DNA of 54,157 bases from Sphingobacteriaceae bacterium DW12 (GTDB lineage: Bacteria > Bacteroidota > Bacteroidia > Sphingobacteriales > Sphingobacteriaceae): NCBI GenBank assembly GCA_000783305.1, contig JROE01000018.1, forward strand, positions 1-54,157. The letters are read 5' to 3'. The translations under genes and the position numbers were made by a program. Under the pieces are notes generated by a model. That model saw only the letters and a program-made list of their open reading frames with translations, had not been told where the DNA came from and did no database searches. Numbering within the stretch: the stretch's first letter is position 1; the number at the start of each line of letters is the position of its first letter. This document shows, in pieces, positions 33,747-43,051 of the stretch.

Positions 33747-35495
33747 ATGAGAATCAAGAAATATATATTAATCGCGGTGGTCTCCCTATCGTTGAATAGC
33801 TGCTATAAATTGGATCTCTACCCGCCTGATTCATTGAGTAGTCAAACATTCTGGATTACAGAGGCGCATATCAAGCAGGGGCTTATGGGCGTATATGCTG
33901 CTGTTAAAAAAGAATATGCATTTGGCTTTGACTATATGTTTGACTATTTGGGTGAGACAGCATACGGCTATGGCACACCATTTCCAGCAGTGATGCTGGG
34001 TACATATAGCAGCACGGATGGTACAGTAGCTAACTATTGGCAAAATCTATATGAAGGCGTACAACGTGCAAATAGTGTCATCGCCAATGTCAACAAGATG
34101 GAGTCCATAGAAATTGGGGTGAGAGATAAAGCTATTGCAGAAGCTAAGTTTTTGCGGGCACTTTGTTATTTCAGACTGATGGATTTGTTTGGTGGAGTGC
34201 CCTATTACGATGAAACGACTGACGTGAATCGAGATTTTGCAAATATGAAAGCTCCCCGGAGCACTGTTGAAGAGATACGTAATCATATTCTAGGGGATCT
34301 AACCGAGGCAATTGCTAAATTAGAAGTCAACTGGCCTGAGGCTGATTACGGCAGGGTGACAAAAGGCGCCGCCTATGCATTAAGGGGAAAGGTGCACTTA
34401 TACAACAAGGATTGGCCAAAAGCTATTGCCGACTTTGAAGAAATCGTGTACAACAAAAGCAACAATTACGGATATAGTCTGCATAGCAGCTATGCAGACC
34501 TATTCATGCTGTACAACGGCAAGAAGAGTAAAGAGATGATATTCGCCCTTCAAAGTAAGGCTGGTGGAGACAACTACGGACTAGGGATGGGCAACTATTT
34601 GGGCACGAAAGCCACTTTGCGCAATATTCCCAGTAACAATTGTGTGCCATCAGAAGACCTAATAGCGATGTATGAATTGCCAGATGGGCGACCTTTCAAC
34701 TGGGACGATATATTTCCTGGATTTAATCAAGCTAGTCCATCCGTGAGACAGGATTATCTAAGTGTAAAGCTGCGGGCAGATGGTAAGGTGATAGAATCAA
34801 CGTTGAAGGCAGATACAGCGAAAGTGGCCATGGCCTATCGAAATCGAGATCCACGATTGACTACCTCGGTCATTACTCCGTATTCAACTTACTTGGGGAC
34901 CACCACAAGTAGCGTCCCGGAAATGAAGTCATTTATCTTGCATAATACCGCCAATAATGGCGGTACACCGATGGAAACAAACGGCTTTATACGCAATTCA
35001 AATGCTGGGTGGACCACATCATTCTGGCGTAAATTCGTGCCTACTGGCAATCTGGGAGGGTATTGGCATGATTACCAACAAACACCTTTTGAATTCCCAC
35101 TGATTCGATTGGGTGATGTATTGTTAATGCTTTCCGAAGCTTACAATGAGAACAATCAATTGGACAAAGCCATTATCGAATTCAATAAAGTACGCGAGCG
35201 AGTGGACATGCCAAGCCTCAACTCCGGGGCAGCATGGATGGTAGTGGATAACAAGAGCGATATGACACAACGTATTCGCAAAGAACGTGCAGTAGAATTG
35301 GCCATCGAGGGCCATCGCTTTGCGGATTTAAAACGATGGGGTATTGCTAAAGATGTATTGTCCAAGAGGCCTGCACGAAGCATATACGGACAACTGCAGT
35401 ATACCCATTCTTTTAATGATCGGGATATGCTATGGCCAATACCGGCGGTAGAAATAGAGCGAAATCAAGATTTGGTGCAAAATAAGGACTGGTAA
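33747..35495 (+). CDS. SusD/RagB-family surface lipoprotein
   Basis: The signal peptide ends in the lipobox LNSC; the 582-residue mature protein has the SusD helical layout (AEAKFLRALCYFRLMDLFGG, and the C-terminal RKERAVELAIEGHRFADLKRWG). It binds the substrate over the SusC pore. A 12-bp hairpin right after the stop separates it from the hydrolase gene. Confidence 0.92.
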   Translation: MRIKKYILIAVVSLSLNSCYKLDLYPPDSLSSQTFWITEAHIKQGLMGVYAAVKKEYAFGFDYMFDYLGETAYGYGTPFPAVMLGTYSSTDGTVANYWQNLYEGVQRANSVIANVNKMESIEIGVRDKAIAEAKFLRALCYFRLMDLFGGVPYYDETTDVNRDFANMKAPRSTVEEIRNHILGDLTEAIAKLEVNWPEADYGRVTKGAAYALRGKVHLYNKDWPKAIADFEEIVYNKSNNYGYSLHSSYADLFMLYNGKKSKEMIFALQSKAGGDNYGLGMGNYLGTKATLRNIPSNNCVPSEDLIAMYELPDGRPFNWDDIFPGFNQASPSVRQDYLSVKLRADGKVIESTLKADTAKVAMAYRNRDPRLTTSVITPYSTYLGTTTSSVPEMKSFILHNTANNGGTPMETNGFIRNSNAGWTTSFWRKFVPTGNLGGYWHDYQQTPFEFPLIRLGDVLLMLSEAYNENNQLDKAIIEFNKVRERVDMPSLNSGAAWMVVDNKSDMTQRIRKERAVELAIEGHRFADLKRWGIAKDVLSKRPARSIYGQLQYTHSFNDRDMLWPIPAVEIERNQDLVQNKDW

Positions 35496-35506
35496 TATTT
35501 TTAACC

Positions 35507-35539
35507 ACAGCCTATCTCTTGAAAGATGAGATAGGCTGT
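35507..35539 (+). terminator. 12-bp hairpin after susD
   Basis: Perfect stem ACAGCCTATCTC/GAGATAGGCTGT with a 9-base loop, 11 bp after the stop, followed by TT. Confidence 0.65.
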
Positions 35540-35555
35540 TTAATCTATTGAATAC

Positions 35556-36563
35556 ATGAAGAAAATAATATGGATTATTGTGTGTTGGATACCCTTAGTG
35601 TGTTTGGGGCAAGAACCGTTACATTATTGGGGCAAGACATCTGATTTCATGGATAGGCAAACGGAGATCACGTTTCAAATCGTCAAGGAGTTATTAGCGG
35701 AGAGCCCACCATCCACAACGTTGAGCAATCAACGAAAATCTGCGCTGATGCATCTGGATTGGGTATTTCACGATACCCGGTTGGACAGCTCCAAGCGTGT
35801 GGGAAGCTTTTTGATGGAGCGACTCCGAACAGTATGTGCGGAGTTAGACAAACCCGTGAGAAAAGGTGTAAAAGTGTTTAAACTGTATAACCACGCCTTT
35901 ATTGTCAAGTCACCGACGGTGACGCTTGCTTTCGATATGACGAGAGCGGGGCAAGGTGACAAGAAAAGAATGATAGACGATGGCCTTATGGATTCACTCG
36001 TTCGAAGATGCGACGTGATGTTTGTAAGTCATATCCATGGCGACCATGCTGATGCGGGGGTGGCAGATCTGTTTATAAAACACAAAAAAGACGTCATCGC
36101 TCCGAATGGGGTTTGGGTAAATAAAGGAGCAGGAATCAGGCACCTCAGGTCTGAAGAGATTATTGAGGAAGAGATACGACTAACTAATGGAAAAAAAATC
36201 GCCGTCAAGGTCATGCCTGGACATCAAGATGAGGTGCCTAACAATGTTTATATTGTAAAAACACCCGAAAACATCAATATTGCCCACACTGGCGATCAGT
36301 GGAACAAAAATCGAGATCAATGGATCGAGACCGTAAAAAACTATACCGCTGTGGATATACTATTGGTCCATTGTTGGGCAATGCCGTTGGAGCGTATCGT
36401 CAATGGATTCGACCCTAAAGTGGTGATTACGGGACATGAGAACGAAATCGTCCATTCGGTAGACCACCGGGAGCCTTACTGGTTAAATTATCGTCGGATG
36501 GACAAAGTGGCCAAGCCAATAGTGTATATGACTTGGGGAGAGTATTATCAATATCAAAGGTAA
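35556..36563 (+). CDS. secreted metallo-beta-lactamase-fold hydrolase
   Basis: A signal peptide (1-19, ending CLGQ) and the metal-binding signature HIHGDH (159-164), with later histidines in MPGHQDE and HTGDQW completing the site. This is the metal-dependent hydrolase branch related to UlaG. The 335-residue enzyme should act in the periplasm on a product of the SusCD locus, such as a lactone or phosphate ester; the substrate is unknown. It lies 16 bp after the susD hairpin and is followed by a second hairpin. Confidence 0.8.
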   Translation: MKKIIWIIVCWIPLVCLGQEPLHYWGKTSDFMDRQTEITFQIVKELLAESPPSTTLSNQRKSALMHLDWVFHDTRLDSSKRVGSFLMERLRTVCAELDKPVRKGVKVFKLYNHAFIVKSPTVTLAFDMTRAGQGDKKRMIDDGLMDSLVRRCDVMFVSHIHGDHADAGVADLFIKHKKDVIAPNGVWVNKGAGIRHLRSEEIIEEEIRLTNGKKIAVKVMPGHQDEVPNNVYIVKTPENINIAHTGDQWNKNRDQWIETVKNYTAVDILLVHCWAMPLERIVNGFDPKVVITGHENEIVHSVDHREPYWLNYRRMDKVAKPIVYMTWGEYYQYQR

Positions 36564-36581
36564 CACAGGTCCGGTCACGTG

Positions 36582-36619
36582 AATAAAGGACAGTCTACTA
36601 AGGTAAACTGTCCCTTATT
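36582..36619 (+). terminator. hairpin after the hydrolase
   Basis: 13-bp stem with one mismatch (36582-36594 with 36607-36619) and a 12-base loop, ending in TTATT; closes the first nutrient locus. Confidence 0.6.
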
Positions 36620-36712
36620 GACATCATTAATTGTCCTATGGCAACTATAATGTCGACGTAACTTAATACATTTGAGCCGATTTTTTACCCACTGATTTTT
36701 ATAGCGTGTCGT

Positions 36713-37354
36713 ATGGCTGAAATGCTTTTTCTGGGGTTGACCCTTTTATTTGTCCTGCTGTTTTATTTTGCAACTGGCCGGAATAAAGGGGTATTGCTGA
36801 TTAACATCGGCTGGTCTTTGATAATAGGCACGGTGGCGCTGGTGGGTAGCTTTGCATCTTACCCCCAATCGTTTATTTTAGCACTAGTAGCCACTCTTGT
36901 AGTGCATATCTTTATTTTTAGGAAGATAGGTCGTCAACAGCCGAATGTAGTGCTGCTACTATTGATACACGTACTAAGGATAGCCGTGGAGCTTTTCCTG
37001 TATGAGTTGTACCTTGACAAGATGATCCCTAGGTTGATGACCTTTCGAGGATTAAATTTTGATATTGTAATTGGTCTTTTTGCTCTTGTATTTTTAATCG
37101 CCTACCTCTTTCAAAAATCCATTATCAACAGTTGGGTATTTGTCCTTTGGAATTACCTCGGTATACTTTCCTTGCTAATCGTCGTGATGATTGGGGTACT
37201 GTCTTCACCTGTGCCTATCCAGCAATTCGGCTTCGAACAGCCCAACGTAGCGGTACTTGGATTCCCGTACGGTCTATTGCCGACGATTATTGTCCCTATT
37301 GCAATCGTATCGCATCTATTGTTGCTTAGGAGATATCGCAGCACAAATGCTTAG
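36713..37354 (+). CDS. polytopic membrane protein, unknown function
   Basis: About six or seven transmembrane helices over 213 residues, with short loops and few charged residues. No signature is recognised. It sits alone between two sigma/FecR loci, on the same strand, with gaps on both sides, so it is probably independent of both. Confidence 0.6.
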   Translation: MAEMLFLGLTLLFVLLFYFATGRNKGVLLINIGWSLIIGTVALVGSFASYPQSFILALVATLVVHIFIFRKIGRQQPNVVLLLLIHVLRIAVELFLYELYLDKMIPRLMTFRGLNFDIVIGLFALVFLIAYLFQKSIINSWVFVLWNYLGILSLLIVVMIGVLSSPVPIQQFGFEQPNVAVLGFPYGLLPTIIVPIAIVSHLLLLRRYRSTNA

Positions 37355-37536
37355 ACAGCTGTATTATTTGTAAATAGAAGTGAAGGGTAAATGTAGGGGC
37401 TTACCTTTAATGTGCTTTGTACCGTTGTCGATAAGCCCAACTTGTAGGCGTAAGTATTGTCGCTACCGTCTAAATGCTAATCCCATTTGAAATTACCAAG
37501 AGAAGTCCCTATCTTGCCTGCCCGAAACAACCAGTT

Positions 37537-38136
37537 ATGGACATAGACCAAGCCCCATCGGAACGCGACACCTTATTGCAACTCCAAAATGGAGATATGC
37601 AGGCTTTTGGGCTGCTCTATGGGCGGTACAGTCGGGTGATCTATGGCAACATCCTGCGATTGGTCCACGATGAAGTGGTCGCGGAGGATTTGTTGCAAGA
37701 CGTATTTGTCAAAATCTGGGAGCATCGCGCATTGATAGATCCCGAACGCTCATTTACCGCTTATTTATTCACCTGTTCCCGCAATCTGGTCTTTAATTTT
37801 AAGAGGCGATTGAAACTCGAAATGGAATCGGCCATCCAATTGGCCTATGGGAATGTCGAAGGCGAGAACACCGTTGATCGGCTCCTGGATTCGAAAGAAA
37901 CCCAGCAACTGATTGAAATCGTCATCAATAGATTGCCTACCCAAAGGCAAAAAATATTTCGGCTGTGCAAGCTGGAGGGTATGAGTTACCAAGAAGTGGC
38001 CGATCAGCTGGATATATCCGTATCCACGGTGCGTGACCATATCGTAAAGGCCAATAAATTCATCAAAGAAATGGTATTGCGTGACCATCATCTGTCGACA
38101 CTCTTGCTGGTCGCTTACTTAATTTCTATAAATTGA
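37537..38136 (+). CDS. ECF-type RNA polymerase sigma factor (FecI-like)
   Basis: Start taken at ATG 37537 (MDIDQAPSERDTLLQLQNGD), because the longer frame from 37474 adds 21 residues unlike sigma factors. Region 2 is at about 22-90 (LYGRYSRVIYGNI, AEDLLQDVFVKIWEH), region 4 at about 135-185 (LPTQRQKIFRLCKLEGMSYQEVADQLDIS). It starts the second locus and lies 67 bp before its FecR partner. Confidence 0.9.
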   Translation: MDIDQAPSERDTLLQLQNGDMQAFGLLYGRYSRVIYGNILRLVHDEVVAEDLLQDVFVKIWEHRALIDPERSFTAYLFTCSRNLVFNFKRRLKLEMESAIQLAYGNVEGENTVDRLLDSKETQQLIEIVINRLPTQRQKIFRLCKLEGMSYQEVADQLDISVSTVRDHIVKANKFIKEMVLRDHHLSTLLLVAYLISIN

Positions 38137-38203
38137 AAAAAAAATCTGTATAAGAGCAGACCTTTTTTTGGCGGGAGGTGTATTTATATAAAATTACACA
38201 CTC

Positions 38204-39406
38204 GTGGAAACCAATAAAGCTAAAATAAAACAACTACTACAACGGTATAAGGAAGGGGCTTGCACAGCAGAGGAGATAACGGCACTCTATGAGGCTTTGT
38301 CTCTGGATGCGAATGCCCAATTGGATCAGCTACTAGTCGAGAGCCTGCTGGATGAGCAGTATGAAGCTACCGATCAACAGGAGCGGCTGGACAGGGTATT
38401 TTCCAAGATTCACACACACATCAGGCCATCTATACCTAAGCGTCGATTGAGCCGAATGCTGTGGCCTCTGACTACGGCGGCGGTCTTGTTGTTGGTCTTT
38501 TCGGTTTCGTTGTATTTCTATTTTTCAAAGCCAGTTGTTCCAGTCGGACCCACCCTTACACAGCAATATGCTGATATGGCACCTGCACCCGGGACCAACA
38601 AAGCAACCTTGAAACTGGCCAATGGTGATGTTGTCTCCTTGCAGGATAACCAGAGCGGAATTGTGATGGGCGGGGACATCACCTATACTGATGGTAAGTC
38701 TATACGCCATCAGACAGGAAGGGGCCACGATGGTGCTGTGGATCGTACCAAACTGATGTACGAGCTGTCCACTCCACAAGGAGGAACTTATCAAATCACG
38801 CTTTCCGATGGAACCAAGGTCTGGTTGAATGCTGGCTCTTCGCTGATCTATCCTGCTGAATTTGCATCCGATCAACGAATGGTTACGTTGGTAGGCGAGG
38901 GGTACTTTGAAGTTAAAAAAGAACGGAGCCGCGCATTCCGGGTCCGCAGTCGAGACCAAACCGTAGAGGTGCTGGGTACCTCGTTCAATGTAAATGCCTA
39001 CCCCAGCAATAAAAATATCAACACCACCCTGCTAGAGGGAAAGGTGAAAGTGGGCGATGGTATGCAAAAGGCCATCGTGCTCAAACCCGGTCAACAGGCC
39101 ACCTACGCAGCTGGGGCTGATATAAAGGTCGCGGAAGTCAATACAGCCGTGTCTGTGGGTTGGAAAAATGGGCTATTCCACTTTGAAGAGACCCCACTAC
39201 GGGAGGCTTTGCAGCAGATAGGCCGTTGGTATGATTTGGATGTGCAGTATCAAGGTACGGTGACGTCCAGTTATTTCTATGGACAGATGGAGCGCAATAA
39301 GCCTTTGAAAGATGTGCTGGAAATATTGGAAGCCGGGGGCATCCGTTTTAAACTACAGATGGCCAATGGCCAACGGGTGCTGGAGGTCATGTCGAGTAAA
39401 AAGTAG
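38204..39406 (+). CDS. FecR-family anti-sigma factor
   Basis: GTG start at 38204. Cytoplasmic N-terminal domain, membrane helix at about 86-107, and a periplasmic FecR domain (LSDGTKVWLNAGSSLIYP, LGTSFNVNAY). Layout and length match the FecR of the first locus, so the two loci are of one regulatory type. It should control the sigma factor encoded upstream, in response to the STN domain of the SusC at 39616. Confidence 0.9.
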   Translation: METNKAKIKQLLQRYKEGACTAEEITALYEALSLDANAQLDQLLVESLLDEQYEATDQQERLDRVFSKIHTHIRPSIPKRRLSRMLWPLTTAAVLLLVFSVSLYFYFSKPVVPVGPTLTQQYADMAPAPGTNKATLKLANGDVVSLQDNQSGIVMGGDITYTDGKSIRHQTGRGHDGAVDRTKLMYELSTPQGGTYQITLSDGTKVWLNAGSSLIYPAEFASDQRMVTLVGEGYFEVKKERSRAFRVRSRDQTVEVLGTSFNVNAYPSNKNINTTLLEGKVKVGDGMQKAIVLKPGQQATYAAGADIKVAEVNTAVSVGWKNGLFHFEETPLREALQQIGRWYDLDVQYQGTVTSSYFYGQMERNKPLKDVLEILEAGGIRFKLQMANGQRVLEVMSSKK

Positions 39407-39505
39407 CAACATTCAATCCTATATATAAACCTTAAAAATTAAAACCAATTATGAACAAACCACCCACTTAAACCCCACAGGTAAAGTCATAACAGGAATA
39501 AAAAA

Positions 39506-39527
39506 GGTAGTGCTGGGGGGCACTACC
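39506..39527 (-). terminator. minus-strand terminator in the susC leader
   Basis: 8-bp stem GGTAGTGC/GCACTACC; on the minus strand it is followed by TTTTTTATT, but on the + strand by no T run. It would stop antisense transcription entering the fecR gene. A palindrome TTTTGCCC-aa-GGGCAAAA (39555-39572) lies further down and could be an operator for susC. Confidence 0.5.
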
Positions 39528-39615
39528 TAGCTGTCCAATATGCCTTTTAAATGCTTTTGCCCAAGGGCAAAATTTCGATAACGATTTATTATAACATATT
39601 AAACAATACAAACAT

Positions 39616-42600
39616 ATGATTTTTTATCAATTTGTTAGGCCCAGTCTATGGAGTTTAACTTACCGAATAGTATTGATTATGAAATTGATGACTATAATTT
39701 CATTGATAACCATGCTACAGGTGTATGGCGAGGGGTATGCCCAGACCATCAACTTGAAAGCCCAACATGTGACCCTAAATCAAGTCATGAACACGATTCG
39801 TGCACAAAGCGGATATGCGTTCTTTCTGAATGGAAAGTCCATGGCCGATACCAAACTATCTATCAACATCAAGAATGCCAAGCTGGAAGAAGCCATGGAT
39901 GCCATTGTCAAGCCACTCAACTTGGAATGGCTAAAGAAGGGTACGGTAATCGTGGTGCGTGAGCGGGAAGAGGTGATGCCGATGGGCGGAATAGAGCCCG
40001 TGCAACGATCGGTATCCGGGAAGGTGGTCGATAGCAAGGGTAAGCCAATCGTTGGCACCACGGTATCGGTCAAGGGGAGCACTGTTTCGACCACGACGGA
40101 TCAAGAGGGGTCTTTCACTATTGCGTTGACGGCCTCATCTGCGACGCTGGTCTTTACGAATGTAGGCTATCAAAAATTGGAGCAACAGGTGCAGGCTAAC
40201 CAGCAACTCGACATCGTGCTACAGGAGGAGATAAGTGGTCTGGATGAGGTGGTGGTCGTGGGATACGGAACGCAGAAGAAGGCCAACTTGACCGGGTCGG
40301 TCTCTACCGTCAATACAAAGGATATCCAAGATCGGGCGCAACCCAACGTGCTGACGGCCGTACAAGGTCGCGTGCCTGGGGTGACCATTATCTCCCGTCC
40401 AGGCCAGACGCCCTCTATCAACTTTAGAGGCCGTGGCAACTTGGGTACTTCAGCTCCGCTGTATGTCATTGATGGCGTGATTTCGGAAGCCAAGATATTC
40501 GCTAATCTAGATCCCAACAGCATAGAAAGCGTATCGTTCTTAAAAGATGCTTCTTCTTCATCCATCTACGGTTCCCGTGCTGCATATGGTGTGGTACTGG
40601 TGACCACTAAGGAAGGGATGAAGAATGGTGGCGATGTAACCGTGAGTTCCAATGTAGCCATCAAGACCCCTACCTATATCCAGAAATTGGTCAACTCTTG
40701 GGAGTATGCCGAGCTGTATAACGAGGCCAAATATAACTTAAATCCCCAATTGGGCAAAAACCAAGTCTACTCCAATGAAGAAATAGGCTGGTTCAAGGAT
40801 GGTTCGAAACCAGATTTATATCCCAATACCAAGTGGTATGATCTGATCTTAAATAAACGCGCTATTGTCAACCAGAATGCTGTCAACTTTTCTGGGGGTA
40901 CGGATAAACATCAAATCTATAGTGGATTGGGGTACCTGTTCGATCAATCAAATTTTAAACAAAATGAAAATCAACGGTATAATTTCTATGTGAATACAAA
41001 TTCGCGATTGAACGATCTGATCAGCCTCAAAACCAATATCAAATATATCCAAAATCGGGGGGCTATTGATGGCGGGACACCTGGCTTCGAGAATACTTTG
41101 ATCGTGCCGAGTACCTTTGTCGCGAAGCAGTCCAATGGCGAGTGGGGCTCGGTAGAATCTGGAAAAGAAGCGAGTGCTACATTTGCCGGTGCTAATCCCC
41201 TACGGGCCTATAGCTATGGGAACTGGAGCCGTAATAGTGATGAGAGTGCACTGCTTTCCGCAACCTTAGGTATCCATCCTTTAAAGGGCTTGGTCATCAA
41301 CAACTCGTTGTCCTATACCCGCAACATTTATAAGGAAAAATCCTTTATTGCAACGCGCCCGGAGGTGCCTAGCTTTTTGAAACCCGGCTTTAATATTGAC
41401 GGGACCGGAAATTTCCTAAATTCGATGTCGGTTAATCAAAATAACGACCAACAGCTGCTGTATAGTGCCACCGGAAATTATACTTGGCAAAATGACGATC
41501 ATTATTTCGAGGCTTTAGCGGGACTTACCTATGAAAGCTACGACTTTGATAAATTGGGGGCCACCCGGGATAACTTTCCGGTAGACAATCTTCTGGATCT
41601 CTCGGCGGGTGCAACTACTGGGGCCGGCTTTCAAAACTCGTCATCGATGACCAACTATAAGATGTTTTCGTACTTTTCGCGTTTGAACTATGTCTTTAAA
41701 AACAAGTATATGGCCGAAGTCAACTTTAGGGCCGATGCTTCCTCCCGTTTTTTCAAGAATAGCCGATGGGGGTACTTCCCTTCGTTTTCACTGGGTTGGA
41801 AGATGAACGAAGAGGCATTCATGGAAGACTTACGCCCTATATTCTCGACATTGAAATGGCGCGCATCGTATGGACAATTGGGTAATATCAACAATGTAGG
41901 CAATTATGATTATTTCCAGAACTACGGCACTGGCTCATATTACAGCTTCAACAACAGCTTGGTCCAAGGTATCCGGGAGTCCAAGCCTGCTAATATAGGC
42001 CTTGGATGGGAAAAAGTCGCCATCAGTAATATGGGATTGGACTTTGGGTTGTGGAATGAGAAGATTAGTGGATCTATTGAGTATTACAACAAAAAGACCA
42101 GTGATATCTTGCTGAGCTATACCGTGGCCTTCGAAACGGGTATCCAACAAGCACCAAGCCAGAACATTGCTTCGGTCCGGAACCAAGGGGTGGAGCTCTC
42201 GCTTTTTTATAGAGACCAATTTGGGGATTTCAGATTAGAAGCGGGGGGTAACATCGCCACCAATAAAAATAAAATCCTGAAACTTGCAACCTCCAATGAT
42301 ATTATTCAGAATGTGAGCGGAAATGGGGTCGGGAAGTACATTTTAAGAGAAGGCGAATCTATCGGTTCGTTCTTCGGTATAAAGACAGATGGACTATATA
42401 CGCAGGCAGAAATCGACAGCAAGCAGTACTATACCTATGGTGGGATAGTGCCCAATGCAGGTGATATCAAGTTTTTGCCGAATAGGGAGCTGGCCTATGG
42501 TGAGTCCATCAATAACGAAGATAGGGTGATATTGGGGAATGATGTGCCCTCGTTTACCTATGGGCTGAACCTCAATCTGGCATATAAGAATTTTGAGTTG

Positions 42601-43041
42601 AGTGCTTTTGGACAAGGCGTGAACAACGTCAAAGTAGCCTTTGAGGTCTACCAGTTGCATCCATTTTTTCACGGGCAGGACAATCCGCGCGAATTCCACA
42701 TGGGCCGCTGGACGGAAGAAAATCCGAATCCGAACGCTGTCTATCCGCGAATCTATGACGCAAGTAGTCCCCATACGACCTATAATCGGGTCTTTAGTGA
42801 TAAAAGCTTGTTTGATGCAGGATACTTTAGGTTGAAGACCCTGACGCTAGGTTATGTCTTTCCGAAGGCATTTTGCGAGCAGGTGAAATTGAAGCGTGCA
42901 AAGGTGTTTTTCACGTCCGAAAACCCATTTACCATCCGCAAGGATAAGGTTATGAAGGACTTCGATCCAGAGACTGCTGGAGGTGTCATATACACGTTTG
43001 GGGCTAAAACCTATGCATTCGGAATTAATGTCACATTTTAA
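39616..43041 (+). CDS. SusC/RagA-family TonB-dependent transporter with STN signalling domain
   Basis: A signal peptide (to about 44, ending GYAQ), an STN domain (about 45-115, LKAQHVTLNQVMNTIRAQSGYAFFLN), a carboxypeptidase-like domain (about 130-205), a plug (NFRGRGNLGTSAPLYVIDGV) and a barrel ending in VTF; 1141 residues, normal for the family. As receptor and pore of the second locus it should bind the substrate with SusD and signal to FecR. SusD starts 10 bp later. Confidence 0.92.
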   Translation: MIFYQFVRPSLWSLTYRIVLIMKLMTIISLITMLQVYGEGYAQTINLKAQHVTLNQVMNTIRAQSGYAFFLNGKSMADTKLSINIKNAKLEEAMDAIVKPLNLEWLKKGTVIVVREREEVMPMGGIEPVQRSVSGKVVDSKGKPIVGTTVSVKGSTVSTTTDQEGSFTIALTASSATLVFTNVGYQKLEQQVQANQQLDIVLQEEISGLDEVVVVGYGTQKKANLTGSVSTVNTKDIQDRAQPNVLTAVQGRVPGVTIISRPGQTPSINFRGRGNLGTSAPLYVIDGVISEAKIFANLDPNSIESVSFLKDASSSSIYGSRAAYGVVLVTTKEGMKNGGDVTVSSNVAIKTPTYIQKLVNSWEYAELYNEAKYNLNPQLGKNQVYSNEEIGWFKDGSKPDLYPNTKWYDLILNKRAIVNQNAVNFSGGTDKHQIYSGLGYLFDQSNFKQNENQRYNFYVNTNSRLNDLISLKTNIKYIQNRGAIDGGTPGFENTLIVPSTFVAKQSNGEWGSVESGKEASATFAGANPLRAYSYGNWSRNSDESALLSATLGIHPLKGLVINNSLSYTRNIYKEKSFIATRPEVPSFLKPGFNIDGTGNFLNSMSVNQNNDQQLLYSATGNYTWQNDDHYFEALAGLTYESYDFDKLGATRDNFPVDNLLDLSAGATTGAGFQNSSSMTNYKMFSYFSRLNYVFKNKYMAEVNFRADASSRFFKNSRWGYFPSFSLGWKMNEEAFMEDLRPIFSTLKWRASYGQLGNINNVGNYDYFQNYGTGSYYSFNNSLVQGIRESKPANIGLGWEKVAISNMGLDFGLWNEKISGSIEYYNKKTSDILLSYTVAFETGIQQAPSQNIASVRNQGVELSLFYRDQFGDFRLEAGGNIATNKNKILKLATSNDIIQNVSGNGVGKYILREGESIGSFFGIKTDGLYTQAEIDSKQYYTYGGIVPNAGDIKFLPNRELAYGESINNEDRVILGNDVPSFTYGLNLNLAYKNFELSAFGQGVNNVKVAFEVYQLHPFFHGQDNPREFHMGRWTEENPNPNAVYPRIYDASSPHTTYNRVFSDKSLFDAGYFRLKTLTLGYVFPKAFCEQVKLKRAKVFFTSENPFTIRKDKVMKDFDPETAGGVIYTFGAKTYAFGINVTF

Positions 43042-43051
43042 AACGCGAGCC

